Assembly (NCBI RefSeq): GCF_000471905.2
Contig: NW_006498246.1
Coordinates: 1,317,048-1,381,047 of the forward strand
DNA length: 64,000 nt
From: Amborella trichopoda
Taxonomy: Eukaryota > Streptophyta > Magnoliopsida > Amborellales > Amborellaceae
Direction: 5' to 3'
Shown: piece by piece, positions 21,981-32,915 of the stretch
Numbering within the stretch: the first letter of the stretch is position 1
Layout of the letters: the number at the start of each line of letters is the position of its first letter
Position numbers and translations under genes: made by a program
Notes under the pieces: model-generated
Database searches by the model: none
Told to the model about the DNA's origin: nothing
Seen by the model: the letters and a program-made list of their open reading frames with translations, nothing else

Positions 21981-22565
21981 TGTATTTCGGTGATTCAAGA
22001 TGCGTATTTACATACTAGATCTTTGAAAAACCTCTTGAGACTCATGAGTCTGGGGATTCATGTCAGAGTTATCCTTGTGTAAGTTGAGTCAAACTTACAA
22101 CCAAAAGGTTGCCTCATAAATCCTTCATGATAAGCTTTTTTGGAAGCATTAAGTGGTAGGTATGGAGCTGCGCTCATAATAGGTAACCAAGTACGCTGAA
22201 GCTCGATACATTCATTTAAAATAAGCTATATTTCAATTATTTAAGATGTGGATTTACATCCTAGATCTGTGAGAAACATTGGGAGACTCATGAGTTCACA
22301 ATTTTCCTTTGTAATTTGAGTTCAAACTTACAACCAAAAGGTTATCTTAGAAGTCCTTCGTGATAAGTTCTTTCGGGAGCATCAAGTGGTAGGACTGGAA
22401 CTTGGGACCCAGTACTTCAATTATAATTGCTAACCAATCAAGCCCAAGCTCGATCCCTTCATTAAAGTAAGCTACCCATTTAGATTAGGTAGCAGTAGGG
22501 ATGGAACTTGAGACAATGTTGCGATCATCGATAACTAAGGCCCTATACCTTTCTTTAAAATAAGC
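21981..22565. repeat. Tandem duplication, about 235-bp unit, two and a part copies
   Basis: The block with GAGACTCATGAG, TTACAACCAAAAGGTT and AGCATYAAGTGGTAGG appears at about 21981-22226 and again at 22227-22480. A third partial copy, GTAGGGATGGAACTTGAGAC onward, ends near 22565. CAACCAAAAGG is at 22098 and 22331. No coding content is seen. Confidence 0.8.
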
Positions 22566-24338
22566 GGAGTGCTTTGATTACATATGCTTACACTAAGGAA
22601 AATTTTGTTTCTTTCTCCTCTTCCACTAGATTCTTATTTTCTTTGGTCCTTCTAACTATGATCCAATACACATGTTGGTCTGAAAGCTGCTCTTTCAAAC
22701 AGCCAAACATCATGAATGACTCCCCTAACCCAAATTTAGAAGTATATCAACTGGGTTTTTTTTGCTTCGATAAGCTCAAAGTCCAGCTCATTTACCCCGA
22801 AACAAAAGAGTACAATTATTTGTGTGTCTGACCTTATTATTGCTTGGTCATTACTACACATTTGTGACCATGTAAGTGCATATGCTTGTATCTTTGTGCA
22901 ATAGAAAAAGGGATGGATGCATTCATTTATGCGTTTGTGATGTGGTTTGGGCTTGGCTGGTTAGGTCTGGTTTGGATGGCTTAGTAAACATATCCATGAC
23001 CTAACGTTAATTGCCTTCAAAGGCACTTGGGAAAATAGGCACTTCTTTTATTGGGTAGCTCAACAAGGAAAGGGTCCCCTGTCGGTAGCAGGAATGGAAT
23101 CCAGAACGTCATGTTGTAGCACCTACCACCATAACCACCTATACCTTGACTATTCCTAAAATAGGCACTTCTTCTGGATAAATAAAGCTATGTTCCCTAT
23201 CTTTCACCTTGAACAGTTGTGTTCCAAGCTTACATTCTCCTGACTCTAGAAAAATGAATGAACAAACGTGCTTTGAAGCTTTGAGATAACCTTACATCCA
23301 GGGTTCGAATCCAGTTAGAGGAATTGCTCGAGAAAAGAATAATGGAGAAGAGATGCATTTTTTTCATTGACACATTAGCTTAGGGGAGAGTATACTATGA
23401 TCCACATGATCATAGATACAATATGATCATAAATTTCATAATTGTCCAATCAAGTAATGGATGGTGATGGAGAGAGAGTGAGACATGGCGCTAAGGTCCT
23501 CTATTCCTTTTTTTTTTTTCTCTCTTGTTTTTGGTAATTACAGTGTATCTTGGAATGCTCCCGTAGGACCAATCATCTCTCCATTACCATCATCAATTCA
23601 TTGAAAGGTGATAACACTAATGACCATAGTTTTACCATGATCTTTTGATCAACAATTCACCCAAGGCTCCTTTACTATAAATGAGATCGTGAAAAGTGGG
23701 GAAAGTACATATTTTTGGGCTGATAGGGTGCAGTGCACCCATGTGGTGTTAGTTTCCATGCTTTTCTAATAATTTATGCACAATGATATGCGGAAAATTG
23801 TCCAAACCTGAATAAAAGCTCATATCCTTGTGCCCTACCTTTCCCACTTATTGCTTTGGTAAGAGAGAAACTAGGGTTGTGATAAATCATAATTGCACTA
23901 GGACAGTTGTGGAGACAATCCTATAAAAGTGGACTAAAGATTCCACATGCCACTAGTTAACACTAACCATATTCAAATCATATAAATCCAAAGATGCATT
24001 GCATGGGCCCTTTGAAAATTGAAGCTTCCTTCATATTTCTTGCCAACATCATAATCATCATTTGTGATCTTATCTTTAAGATATGTACCATCCCTAGCCT
24101 CACAATCGACCCATCTCTAAGGACAAGCACCTCCATGAAGAGTCCACACAATTATTCATCTTCACATAGCGAAACCCCAATTATCACTTACCCCAAAAAA
24201 AAAAACCAATTATCGAGATAATATGCAATAATTGGCATCATGTTTGCTCTTTTTCTTTTCTTTTTTTCTTTTTTTTTGTTAAGGATTGGGTATGTTGGTA
24301 TACATGCCCCAATCCCTAATTTTGCAAGGTGATTAGTA
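22566..24338. other. Spacer without recognised genes
   Basis: Mixed AT-rich sequence with short ORFs lacking family features. Nothing further is supported. Confidence 0.4.
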
Positions 24339-24631
24339 AGGGTGGCAATGGGCCGGGTGGCCCAGCTCAGCCCGGTTAGTCCGGCCGTAAAAAAAACTAG
24401 GGCCTAGGCCGCGAAATTTGGCCTAAGGGCTGGCCAACCATGGCTTGAGGGTAGGGCCAAGCCTGGGCCAAGCCCAGCCTGGTTCGGACCTATTTGGTCC
24501 TCTTTTTCTGTTGTTCTAAGAGTCAAGTCTGGGCCAGAGCCTTTTTGGCCCGATCAGGACCAAGCCGAGCATGGGCTGGCCCTATGGGGACTACGGCCGG
24601 GGTAGCCAAGGCCTGCCCAGTTGCCACCCTG
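24339..24631. mobile_element. GC-rich hAT-like MITE
   Basis: It begins AGGGTGGCAATGGGCC and ends CCCAGTTGCCACCCT, giving inverted termini AGGGTGGCAAYKGG. The interior is rich in GGCC/GGGC words in sharp contrast to its surroundings. The flanking octamers GATTAGTA and GAGTGGTG agree at 5 of 8 positions, a possible decayed 8-bp duplication. Related GC-rich blocks lie at 30160, 49666, 51705 and 62511. Confidence 0.6.
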
Positions 24632-25374
24632 AGTGGTGAGTCCTAACAGAGCTGTGGACAAAGGGAACTGTACCCTACACAATTGGGAGAAGGAATGGTT
24701 GGTTTTTTCTTCTTTTTCTTTTTTTTTTCTTTTTAATTAAGTTATCCATAGAAGTTAGGAAAGGATCAGGATGAAGAGGCCCCTACCGTGAGGCCACAGA
24801 CATCGGTCCCATTGGTGCCTGGCTTCTTGGCACCTGGGGGATGGAGTCTAGCAAAAAGAAGTCCATGATTTAGGTGTAGGGAACAAGGGGACATGGTGCA
24901 TATGATAGAGAAGGAATGACAAGCAACCGAACTCATTGTTTTCTAGTTATATGTCAAAATGGGGACTGTATATGATGCCCTAATTCCCATGCAAGAATGA
25001 GGCACACAAAGCCAAGAGAATTTGTGCGAAACCAAGGGAAATTACACGTGTAAAGGACTTAGGGATTGGGTCCTCCCCTTTGAGAAGGCTAGGGTTTCCC
25101 ACTAGGAGACAAGGGAGAGCACCAAAAAGGAGTCCTCAACAATGTCTCCTCACACTGACTATACCTTTGCTTTTATTTTTTAGCTCCTTCCTTTTGTTTT
25201 TGGTTGGGTGTTGGGGATTCGAACCCATGACTTACTGGGTGTCCCTTTACTTCTTCACTTTTCTTTTCCCTTATTTTTTTAAAAATAAAAATAAAAAATC
25301 ATTTTATTATTAAATAGAGCATTAATTGATCAAAGAAGCTTAGATCATTGACCTAAGAATTAGCACAAGAAAAC
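24632..25374. other. Spacer without recognised genes
   Basis: It contains pyrimidine runs and a GGGATTCGAACCCATGAC phrase that resembles a tRNA B-box in reverse but has no tRNA or SINE structure around it. Confidence 0.4.
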
Positions 25375-26237
25375 TGTTTGACGTGCGGAAGCAATAAACC
25401 CGATAGGTCAATATGTGGCAAATAAAGTATGAGAAATAAAATATGAAACACATACTACAAGAACACGACTATTTACGTGGTTCACCCCAAAAGGGGTGCA
25501 TCCACGGGCACGACAAACAGAAATCCATTATACAAATGAAAATTACATCAAATATTTTGTCACAAACTCGACTAAAACCCCAAGTCGAGCAAACCATTTT
25601 AAATAACTCTCCGTTCATTCTCTTTACTTCTGGCAATATCGACAACACCAGATAGAGAAGAGATTACTCTAGCAATATCGACAATACCAGATAGAGACGC
25701 GAGAGTAACCAGAAACTAATTTTCTCTCTTACTAAAAGAGAAACAACCCAAAATCTCTATGAAAACCACTTCTTTATAAAAACATAACCCAAAATCTCTA
25801 TGGAAACCACTTGACTGAGGCTCTCAATATTTAGGAGTTAACATATGGCACTATCACAATGTTTCTGTCCAAATGAAGCTCTCTTCTCTAGGAGGAAATT
25901 ACATCTTATGCATATGAGGCTCTACCTCCCTCTCTCTCTAGAGGAACCACCATTCTCATATGGTGACCCAAATTGGGTATACAAATTCTCTGCACTTTCA
26001 TCTCATTTATATAATTAGGAATCTACACAAAATATAAAACTTCCTATTGATATAATATATATCTCAAAAGACCAATAGATAAATCAAATAGTCTTAATCT
26101 TTTTGGATTTCTATTTCTTGTAGGAAACTTATCAATATTAATCTCAATGAACATCTCAATCACACGTAATATGGGAATATCTCAATTCTACATAATTTGA
26201 GAATATTTCAATGTTGGTGATTTTGGATAGTACAACA
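25375..26237. repeat. LTR-like sequence, probably a solo LTR or TRIM
   Basis: The block contains TTTACGTGGTTCACCCCAAA followed by GGTGCATCCACGGGCA, a phrase found near LTR ends of many plant Copia and TRIM elements, and starts near TGACGTGCGGAAGCAATAA. It has two small internal duplications (the AATATCGACAAYACCAGATAG block around 25635 and 25675; AACCCAAAATCTCTATG around 25747 and 25787). No partner LTR or coding region lies near. The boundaries are estimates and no clear target duplication is seen. Confidence 0.45.
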
Positions 26238-27774
26238 AAATGTAAAAATGGAAGCTTTGGCCCATTTAACAATGGGGATCATTCTTCAATCCAATTTGAG
26301 GAGGGCCTGGACAGACCTGGCAGAATGAACATGGAAATAAGAAATAAATCGATTGAACGTTCATTCGGCGTTTTGAATGACTACTAGAACTATGTAGAGA
26401 TGGAATGCTATCGCCTTGCGCTTCGCTAGCCCAATTCAGCTCATTTCCCTCCCTTGTATATTAGGGTGATGTTTATTTAAGGTTTCCACGTTATGATATA
26501 CAAGTAAGGTGTATTTTTAGATTTTGCTGGAAGGTTTTATTCTAGCGTTGGTGATAGCTTGAAAATCTATATTAAACCGTAATTGTGAAATTTTAAATTC
26601 TAAAAACAGTATAGATTAAGCAAATATATAAACACTCATAAATCTTGAAAATAGAGAGTTAAGATATACATTATTTTTAAAGCTCAAATTTTTTTTTCTT
26701 CATTATATCAATTGGAAAGGTTTTTCAACTTCGAAACACTCCATTCTTTCTAATGGATTTTTGAGAGGCAATTTATTTCCATCATATAATTGCAATTTCA
26801 TGTGAACTTTTTTCGTTAAGATTTCATCTTTGAAGGAAATAAAATCAACATTTTTTTTGGGTAATTGAAATTAAATCGATATTTCGTAATAAGTGACCGC
26901 TAATGACGTGGCATAGCTGGAACCACGTGTTATTGAGATGCCAATGTAGATGGTGACGCCATATATATATCACGATTTTGAGGCCGTGCATGTGCCTCGA
27001 GGACGTTGGGGTGGGCCATTCATTCACTTGCCTTGGAGTGAAATCCTTCCATTGGGACCCTTTCTCTAATGTCACCTGTACTTACCCCAAACTCTCTTTC
27101 TCTCTCTAACCTTGTTTCCTCTCTCTCTCGTCTCTCTATTGACTGGCCTTAAAGTATACCATTTGTAGGCATTTGGAGCAAATATTGGGACATATTTCAG
27201 CTGTTTATAGTTGAAATTATCATAATCATTATAAGTTAATGTTTTTTTTTTTTTTAAAGGTGGGCTAATCTTGATTCGTCATTCTACTCTCTCAGTTAAC
27301 TAAAGTATAAATTTATATTTTTCTCCATGACTAACCGTAGAGATGAAATTTTGTATATTTGTGAGCTTCTGTCCATAGAACCATACTTGATTATATATAT
27401 TTTTAGAGTTTCATTATGACTTTGAATTTGGATGGAACACCATTCATAAATATAAGCTCTCTATGAATGGTGTGCTATTATTTATTAAAGACAATTTTTT
27501 TATATACATGGAGACATGTTTAAAGGAGCACACAATTATATATATTAGATATACACACACCATTGTTGTTGACTCCTAAATACTTCTTGTACTATGCATG
27601 TTCTCCATTTCAAGGAGTTACTATTTTGTACCTGGCATGCATAGATGTCTCCATGCATATAAGGGTGAATAAGAGGAGAGGAAACTAAAATTGGCCTTTG
27701 CATGGTGTGTTGGCAACGTCGGCCATAATTACCTTCTTTTGATATGACAGTAAATATATAAACAATTCTAAAAA
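26238..27774. other. Spacer with a degenerate MITE relative
   Basis: About 26500-26820 resembles the MULE MITE interior (ATATAAACACTCATAAATCTTGAAAA, AAAGCTCAAATTTTTTTT) but with different ends. Otherwise only CT-rich (27085-27135) and AT-rich sequence is present. Confidence 0.4.
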
Positions 27775-28166
27775 GGGTGCGGTTTGTATAGAGCGGAGGC
27801 TTTAAACGATCAAATTAGATCACATGTTTAAATAGTATTGAAAAATATGGTTTTAATATTGGAAAATTTTGTGAAAGCCTTAAATTATATTTTCATCTTT
27901 ATTTATAAAATTTAAAGCTTAAAAAATAGTGTAGATCGAGCATATCTATGAAAACTTGAAAATATTTAAAATTGACGGTCCAAAAATGTGTTAAAATATA
28001 TACTATTTATGAAACTTGAAATCCATTTTTTTTATGTCCATGCATCTTGATATGGAGATGATCAATTTGATAATATTTTGGCATCAAAACAACCTCTTCT
28101 AGTAGAAGTTTTGAGGCAGGTTCTAATTTGATTGTTTAGAGCCTAAGCTCTATATAAACTTTCCCC
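27775..28166 (+). mobile_element. MULE-type MITE, best copy, perfect 9-bp target duplication
   Basis: A 392-bp element starting GGGTGCGGTTTGTATAGAG and ending CTCTATATAAACTTTCCCC. The terminal inverted repeats extend about 45 bp (GAGGCTTTAAACGATCAAAT against AGGCTCTAAACAATCAAAT). TTCTAAAAA flanks it on both sides (27766-27774 and 28167-28175), the 9-bp signature of Mutator-like transposition. It has no ORF and must be mobilised in trans. Confidence 0.9.
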
Positions 28167-28175
28167 TTCTAAAAA

Positions 28176-29079
28176 GTACCGAAAATATACTTAAAGTAAA
28201 ATTAAACAAAACACATCTAAATGAAGTTCAAACAATATAAAAAATAGATTTTGAAAATAATAATTTATAACTACAGGTATTTTAAAAATAGAGAAAAGTA
28301 TACAATGAGACCATTTATATTTGGTACAAGGTAATCATAATTAATCTTGACCATTGGATGTAAAATTGGATGGTTACATTTATTCTATTGACCAAACTCA
28401 AATTTCAAATAAAAAATTTATCAAACTTTGTGACAGACTCAAGCTATTAGATTACACATTGGATGGTTGTAATTAATTGTGACCTCCTTATATCAAAGGT
28501 AAATGTTATCATTATATATCATCCATAAAAATAATCTAAAAAATATAAAAATCAATACTCATGACCAAAACACTATCTAATATTAGCCAAAATAATAAAA
28601 AATATATCACAAATATGAGGCTCACATAACACAATGCAATCAATCAAAGGGGAGCAAAGAAGCCCCAATCAATCAAAGGGGAGCAAAGAAGCCCATTTGG
28701 AAGTGGAACTCTAGACATCACAATGTTACACCCACCATCAAGACACCTCTGCCTACAACCCCTTACCACACGCTTTTACATTTGTACATCAAAACTTTAA
28801 TGAAACATATAAAAGTTTGTATATGGCCAAAGGCATTATATATCAACAAATTTATGAAAAATATATATTACCATATAAAAAGAAAAACCATACAAACGTA
28901 TCACTAAAGGCACCGCTCGCTCCGATACGAGAATAAAGTGTGCCATCCAACTCTATTGTAGCTTGGCACAAGCACTTTTCGAGCCTCTCTCCTCTTTGCA
29001 ACGTACGTAACTGTTACGTACAACATGGAGTAAAAGAACATCGTACAATAAGGAGTAAAAGTGGCGGGCATAATTAAAT
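28176..29079. other. AT-rich spacer
   Basis: No gene is recognised. At 28636-28692 a 28-bp unit (CAATCAATCAAAGGGGAGCA...) is present twice in tandem. Confidence 0.5.
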
Positions 29080-29464
29080 TGGAAAAGTTTATATAAAGCT
29101 GAGGTTCAAAATAATCAAATTTGAACCTATTTAAAAAATTTCATTAAAAGAGGTTGTTTTGATGTTTAAATATTTTTAAATTGATCATCTCGACATCAAG
29201 ATATATGAACATGACAAAAAAAATAGATTTTAAATTTTGAAAATAGTATATTTTCTAACATATTTTTGGACCATCAATTTTCAAGTTTCTCGTAGATCTC
29301 TCAATCTACACTATTTTTGAAGCTTTAAACTTTATAAATAAAAATAAAAATATATTTTAAGGCTGTCAAAAGGATTTTCGATATGAAACTACATTTCTCG
29401 ATACTATTTGAAAGTAGGCTCTAACTTGATTGTTTAGAGTCGAAGCTCTATACAAACCACACCC
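29080..29464 (-). mobile_element. MULE-type MITE, reverse copy with 9-bp target duplication
   Basis: The inverse of 27775-28166: it opens TGGAAAAGTTTATATAAAGC and closes CTCTATACAAACCACACCC. Flanks TAATTAAAT (29071-29079) and TATTTAAAT (29465-29473) agree at 8 of 9. Immediately right (29474-29530) a further partial terminus, GGGAAAAATTTATATACAGC, marks a truncated second copy. Confidence 0.85.
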
Positions 29465-29473
29465 TATTTAAAT

Positions 29474-29530
29474 GGGAAAAATTTATATACAGCCAAAGGT
29501 CTAAACAATCAAATTTTAGCCTACTGCTGT
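29474..29530 (-). mobile_element. Truncated MULE-type MITE terminus
   Basis: Only one terminal inverted repeat is present, with GGTCTAAACAATCAAATTTTAGCC after it. Homology stops near 29530. Confidence 0.6.
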
Positions 29531-30159
29531 GGCTATTTAAATATCTTATTCTGTGGCCGGTCTAGATCAAGTAATGGATGCCCCACACTACCTGAATGTG
29601 GGTCTCATCCATCAACGTTAGATCTACACTGGCCACGGAAATCGACGGTCAAGATTTAGAGAGCGTATGATTTTATTGTCCCTTCCTAACAGGGGAAAAC
29701 AAAGCCCCTAAAAATAAAAGCCATTAAAATTTTTAAAAATGTTGAGAATATACTCTCCCAACGAAGAAAGGGGGGACGAATTCTCCACTTATATTTAATC
29801 AAGTCCAGCTACCATCAGATACCATGATGTGGGTATTTAACCCACTACAAATGTAGACTTTATAAGCAACACTCTTTTTACTTTCCAAATCCTAGTTGTA
29901 AAATCTCACTTCAAATCCTAATTGAAAAAGGTAGTATGAGAAACTCGTGGTGACCTGAAAATCTATTTTTACCATTATTAAGATATTTGAAATTCAAAAA
30001 ATTGTATAATGAAAACATGAAAATACGTGGTACAAATAAAATCCTAAAAAAAGCACTATTTTTTTGGCTAAAATAATTGTTACTTTTAAAACTTTTGGGT
30101 TATAGAGTAACTTTTTCAAAATTAATAACCCTTATCGTACACTAGGGTTTGGCAACCGG
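29531..30159. other. Spacer without recognised genes
   Basis: AT-rich. A weak, end-less match to the MITE interior lies near 29935-30020. Confidence 0.4.
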
Positions 30160-30262
30160 CGGAGCCAACCCTATTTCCTTGAGGGTTGGTTCGGTCTGAG
30201 GATGCCTTGGCCTAGGCTCGGCTTTTGCCCTACCAAGGCCAGGCCGGGCAGGGCCACCGCAA
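30160..30262. mobile_element. Degenerate GC-rich hAT-like fragment
   Basis: TTTGGCAACCGGCGG at the left and CAGGGCCACCGC at the right resemble weak inverted ends of the GGTGGCAAYGG family, and the interior is full of GGCC/GGCT words. It abuts a truncated MULE MITE at 30263. Confidence 0.35.
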
Positions 30263-30597
30263 AATTTCCATTAGAAGATATTTTGATGCTCAAATATCTT
30301 CAAATTGATCATCTCGACATCAAGATGCATGGACATGAGAAAAAAATGAATTTTAAGTTTTGAAAATAGTATATCTTATAACGTTTTTTTGGACCACCAA
30401 TTTTTCAAGATTTTTTAATTTTCATAAATCTGTTCGATCTACACGATTTTTGAAACTTTAAATTTTATAATTAAAGATGAAAAATTATTTAAGGCTTTTA
30501 CAAAAATTTTCATTATTGAAACCACATTTCTCGATACTATATGAAGGTACGTATTACTTTGATTGTTTAGAGCCTCGGCTCAAAACAAACCGCACCC
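30263..30597 (-). mobile_element. MULE-type MITE, reverse copy, one end missing
   Basis: It carries TATTTTGATGCTCAAATATC, the CAAATTGATCATCTCGACATC block and the terminus CAAAACAAACCGCACCC (ending 30597). The left terminal inverted repeat is absent, cut at the junction with the GC-rich fragment. Confidence 0.75.
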
Positions 30598-31344
30598 TTT
30601 TGCCCACTAGACCCTCCTAAGTTGCACTTTTGTCGTAATGCTGCGGAAGGGGGTATATTAGATATTTCCTTACTTTTTATGATCATTTGATATGTTTTGT
30701 GTAAACGTGGCCATGACGCTCCGGCGCTACGGCGCCGATTACGTGCTGGCGACTTGTAAAAACAAATAATTCCCATAAAGCACTTGCTATTTCCAAGAAA
30801 TTCGGTGGAGGCCTCACGGTTAATGAGAGGGTATAAGGAAAGTTAACAAAGTTTATAGGGATATACCTGGAAATCTGAAGGTTATCTTTACATTCTGAAC
30901 AAATGAGGGCGTTTGATGATTAGGACTGTTGCCACGTGTAACGTGTCTGTGGCTCATGGAGAAATATGACGTGGACGCAAAGAAAACAAAGGCCGTGCTT
31001 CAATTAAGCCCAAAGGTATCGTGCTCTTGCGAGAGTAGCATCTATACGCTTAGAAAAAATAATGTTTGAAAATTGGACATGAAGGACCAATTTTTGGAAC
31101 GCTAGATCTTATTGTTTAAGAATTTAGAATATAATTTTTTAAATTAATCATATAATAATTATTGAAAAAACATGGAGACTTGTGATTTTATCAAATGTAT
31201 GACCTTTAATATAACAAAATAACTGATAATTCATATAGCTTATCTCAAATAGTTGAGACAAAGCTATAATGATGATGATAATGATTATCATATACTGATT
31301 TTTAAATGCATTTCAAAGTTTTATTCTAAAAAATTTCCCAAATA
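30598..31344. other. Spacer upstream of the hAT MITE
   Basis: No gene is recognised. At 31236-31299 the plus strand has CTCAAATAGTTGAGACAAAGC followed by ATGATGATGATAATGATTATC, probably a short RTE LINE 3' tail. Confidence 0.45.
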
Positions 31345-31869
31345 TAGGGGTGGCAATTGATTCGGACCCGACTCAGGTCCAGCTCCAAATATTGGACCTA
31401 AATACTATTCATGTCCGGATCCATGTGAACATGACTTGAATAATGCTATTATATATATGATATTAATTAATATTTAGTTAATATTTAAATAAGTATAACT
31501 AAATTTTTAGTTATAATATTTAAATAATACATGTACATGTTTAATATAAAATTTAAGAGAAATGATCCTATAAGACCCTCCCCCACTCATGTGTGTAGGA
31601 CCTTAAAGGATTACTATTAAATTTGACACGGATCTATAGAAAAGTCAAATCCCACTCTTAATAACTTTTTTAGAGATCCGTGCCAACTTTAATGATGATT
31701 CTTTGAATCTTACATACATGATTAGGGGAGGATCCTATAAGATCATTACTCAAAATTAAAAAAAAAGTTAATATATATATATATATATATATTATTTTAA
31801 AGTCGAGTCCAATGGGGTTTGGTTTGCCAGAAGAGGGTCCCGACCCGACCCGTTCCACTGCCACCCCTA
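31345..31869. mobile_element. hAT-type MITE with perfect 8-bp target duplication
   Basis: It begins TAGGGGTGGCAATTGATTCG and ends CCACTGCCACCCCTA, inverted termini of at least 11 bp. CCCAAATA flanks it at 31337-31344 and 31870-31877, the 8-bp duplication of hAT transposases. The interior has an AT-rich stretch with a TA microsatellite (31764-31790). It lies about 1 kb upstream of the RING gene start codon, inside its likely promoter. Confidence 0.88.
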
Positions 31870-31959
31870 CCCAAATAGCTCTTGCACACAAGTGAGTAAA
31901 TGTACAGTTTACTCGCGCCGGAGCATGGTTTTCCCTCCCTAATCCCATGAAACTTGTCT

Positions 31960-32060
31960 TTTCTCTCACTTAAATTCAACTCTCAAATTTCTCATTTACT
32001 TGCTCCTCACTCGGCGGTGTATTCTTATACCCCTCTCTCTCGCTCTCTCTCTCTCTATAT
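31960..32060 (+). promoter_or_regulatory. Likely core promoter of the RING gene
   Basis: A long CT microsatellite (32033-32055) runs into CTATATGC (about 32052-32060), a possible TATA-like element, with further CT-rich sequence (32085-32102). Pyrimidine patches next to the start site are common in plant promoters. The transcription start is not provable from sequence. Confidence 0.35.
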
Positions 32061-32107
32061 GCATTTTCATCTTTTAAAAATCCGCTTCCTTTCTCTCTCT
32101 TCTCGGG

Positions 32108-32185
32108 ATGGGCGGCGCGTTTGGGTTAGTTGAAAGAAAAGAGGAACCCTCAGATTTCCTGCTATCTTCATCAAACCCAGAATAA
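32108..32185 (+). CDS. Upstream ORF in the RING gene leader, 25 codons
   Basis: ATG at 32108 opens a 25-codon frame, MGGAFGLVERK...SSSNPE, ending TAA at 32183. If the transcript starts near 32060, this would be its first AUG, and it would be expected to reduce translation of the main ORF. It has no similarity I recognise. A second AUG at 32281 opens another short frame. Confidence 0.35.
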   Translation: MGGAFGLVERKEEPSDFLLSSSNPE

Positions 32186-32300
32186 TAATCCTGTGATTTC
32201 TCTGTATAAATTGAGATCTAATAATCCTCGACTTCTTCATTTCATTCTCCTCCTTGTTGATTTACTGGCAATTTCAGGGCATGCCTCTTCAGTTCTACTG

Positions 32301-32908
32301 GTATGAGCATTTTCTTTACTCTCTCTCTATATTTGCCCTAGCTGCACTGAAGCCTCTGCTTCTTTTCAATTTAGTTTTGCCTCTCTGATTGCATCTCTCT
32401 CTCTATTTTTATATTGCTATTTAATCTGTATCTCTCTCTCTACATGACTACATCTTTGTTTTTTTTTTTTGAACCAGTCTCTCTCTCTACGTCTTCCAAA
32501 TGGGTATTGGTAAATTTAGGGATTTGCTGTCTTGTACTTATATGTAAGGCTTTCTATATGCTCTGAAGTTTTTGATTATCTCTTGGGGTTGAGTTACCTT
32601 ACTCATTAACTCTGATCGTACTCTATACTCGCCATTTTTCTAGCGTCAAATTTTGCTGAGAAAAAGTACTGTAATTGACGCTTTCAATTTCCAAATATGT
32701 GTTTTTTAAGAATAAATTTTTGGGTTTTGAAGATGGAATCAATTGCCTAATGCTAGAATTTTTTGTTTCAGTTTGATCTAGGGAGAGATAGAGAAATAGT
32801 GATTTATAGAGAGGGTAATAGAGGGTTTTAGAATAGCTTTCGATGTTGGATGGAGGAGATAGGGTTTCTGCAGCCTCGTCTCTGTAGATCAAGAGAGAGA
32901 GAGACCAG
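32301..32908 (+). other. Possible 5'-UTR intron of the RING gene
   Basis: A donor-like GTATGA at 32301 and an acceptor-like CCAG ending 32908, seven bases before the start codon, enclose pyrimidine-rich sequence. Another acceptor, TTTCTGCAG (32873), is equally possible. Leader introns are common in such genes. This is inference only. Confidence 0.3.
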
Positions 32909-32915
32909 GTGAACA

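Noticed and set aside
25190..25245. tRNA-derived SINE from the B-box-like phrase GGGTTCGAATCC on the minus strand
   Set aside because: There is no A-box at the required distance, no poly-A or poly-T tail and no target duplication. The phrase GAACCCATGAC is common by chance in repeats.
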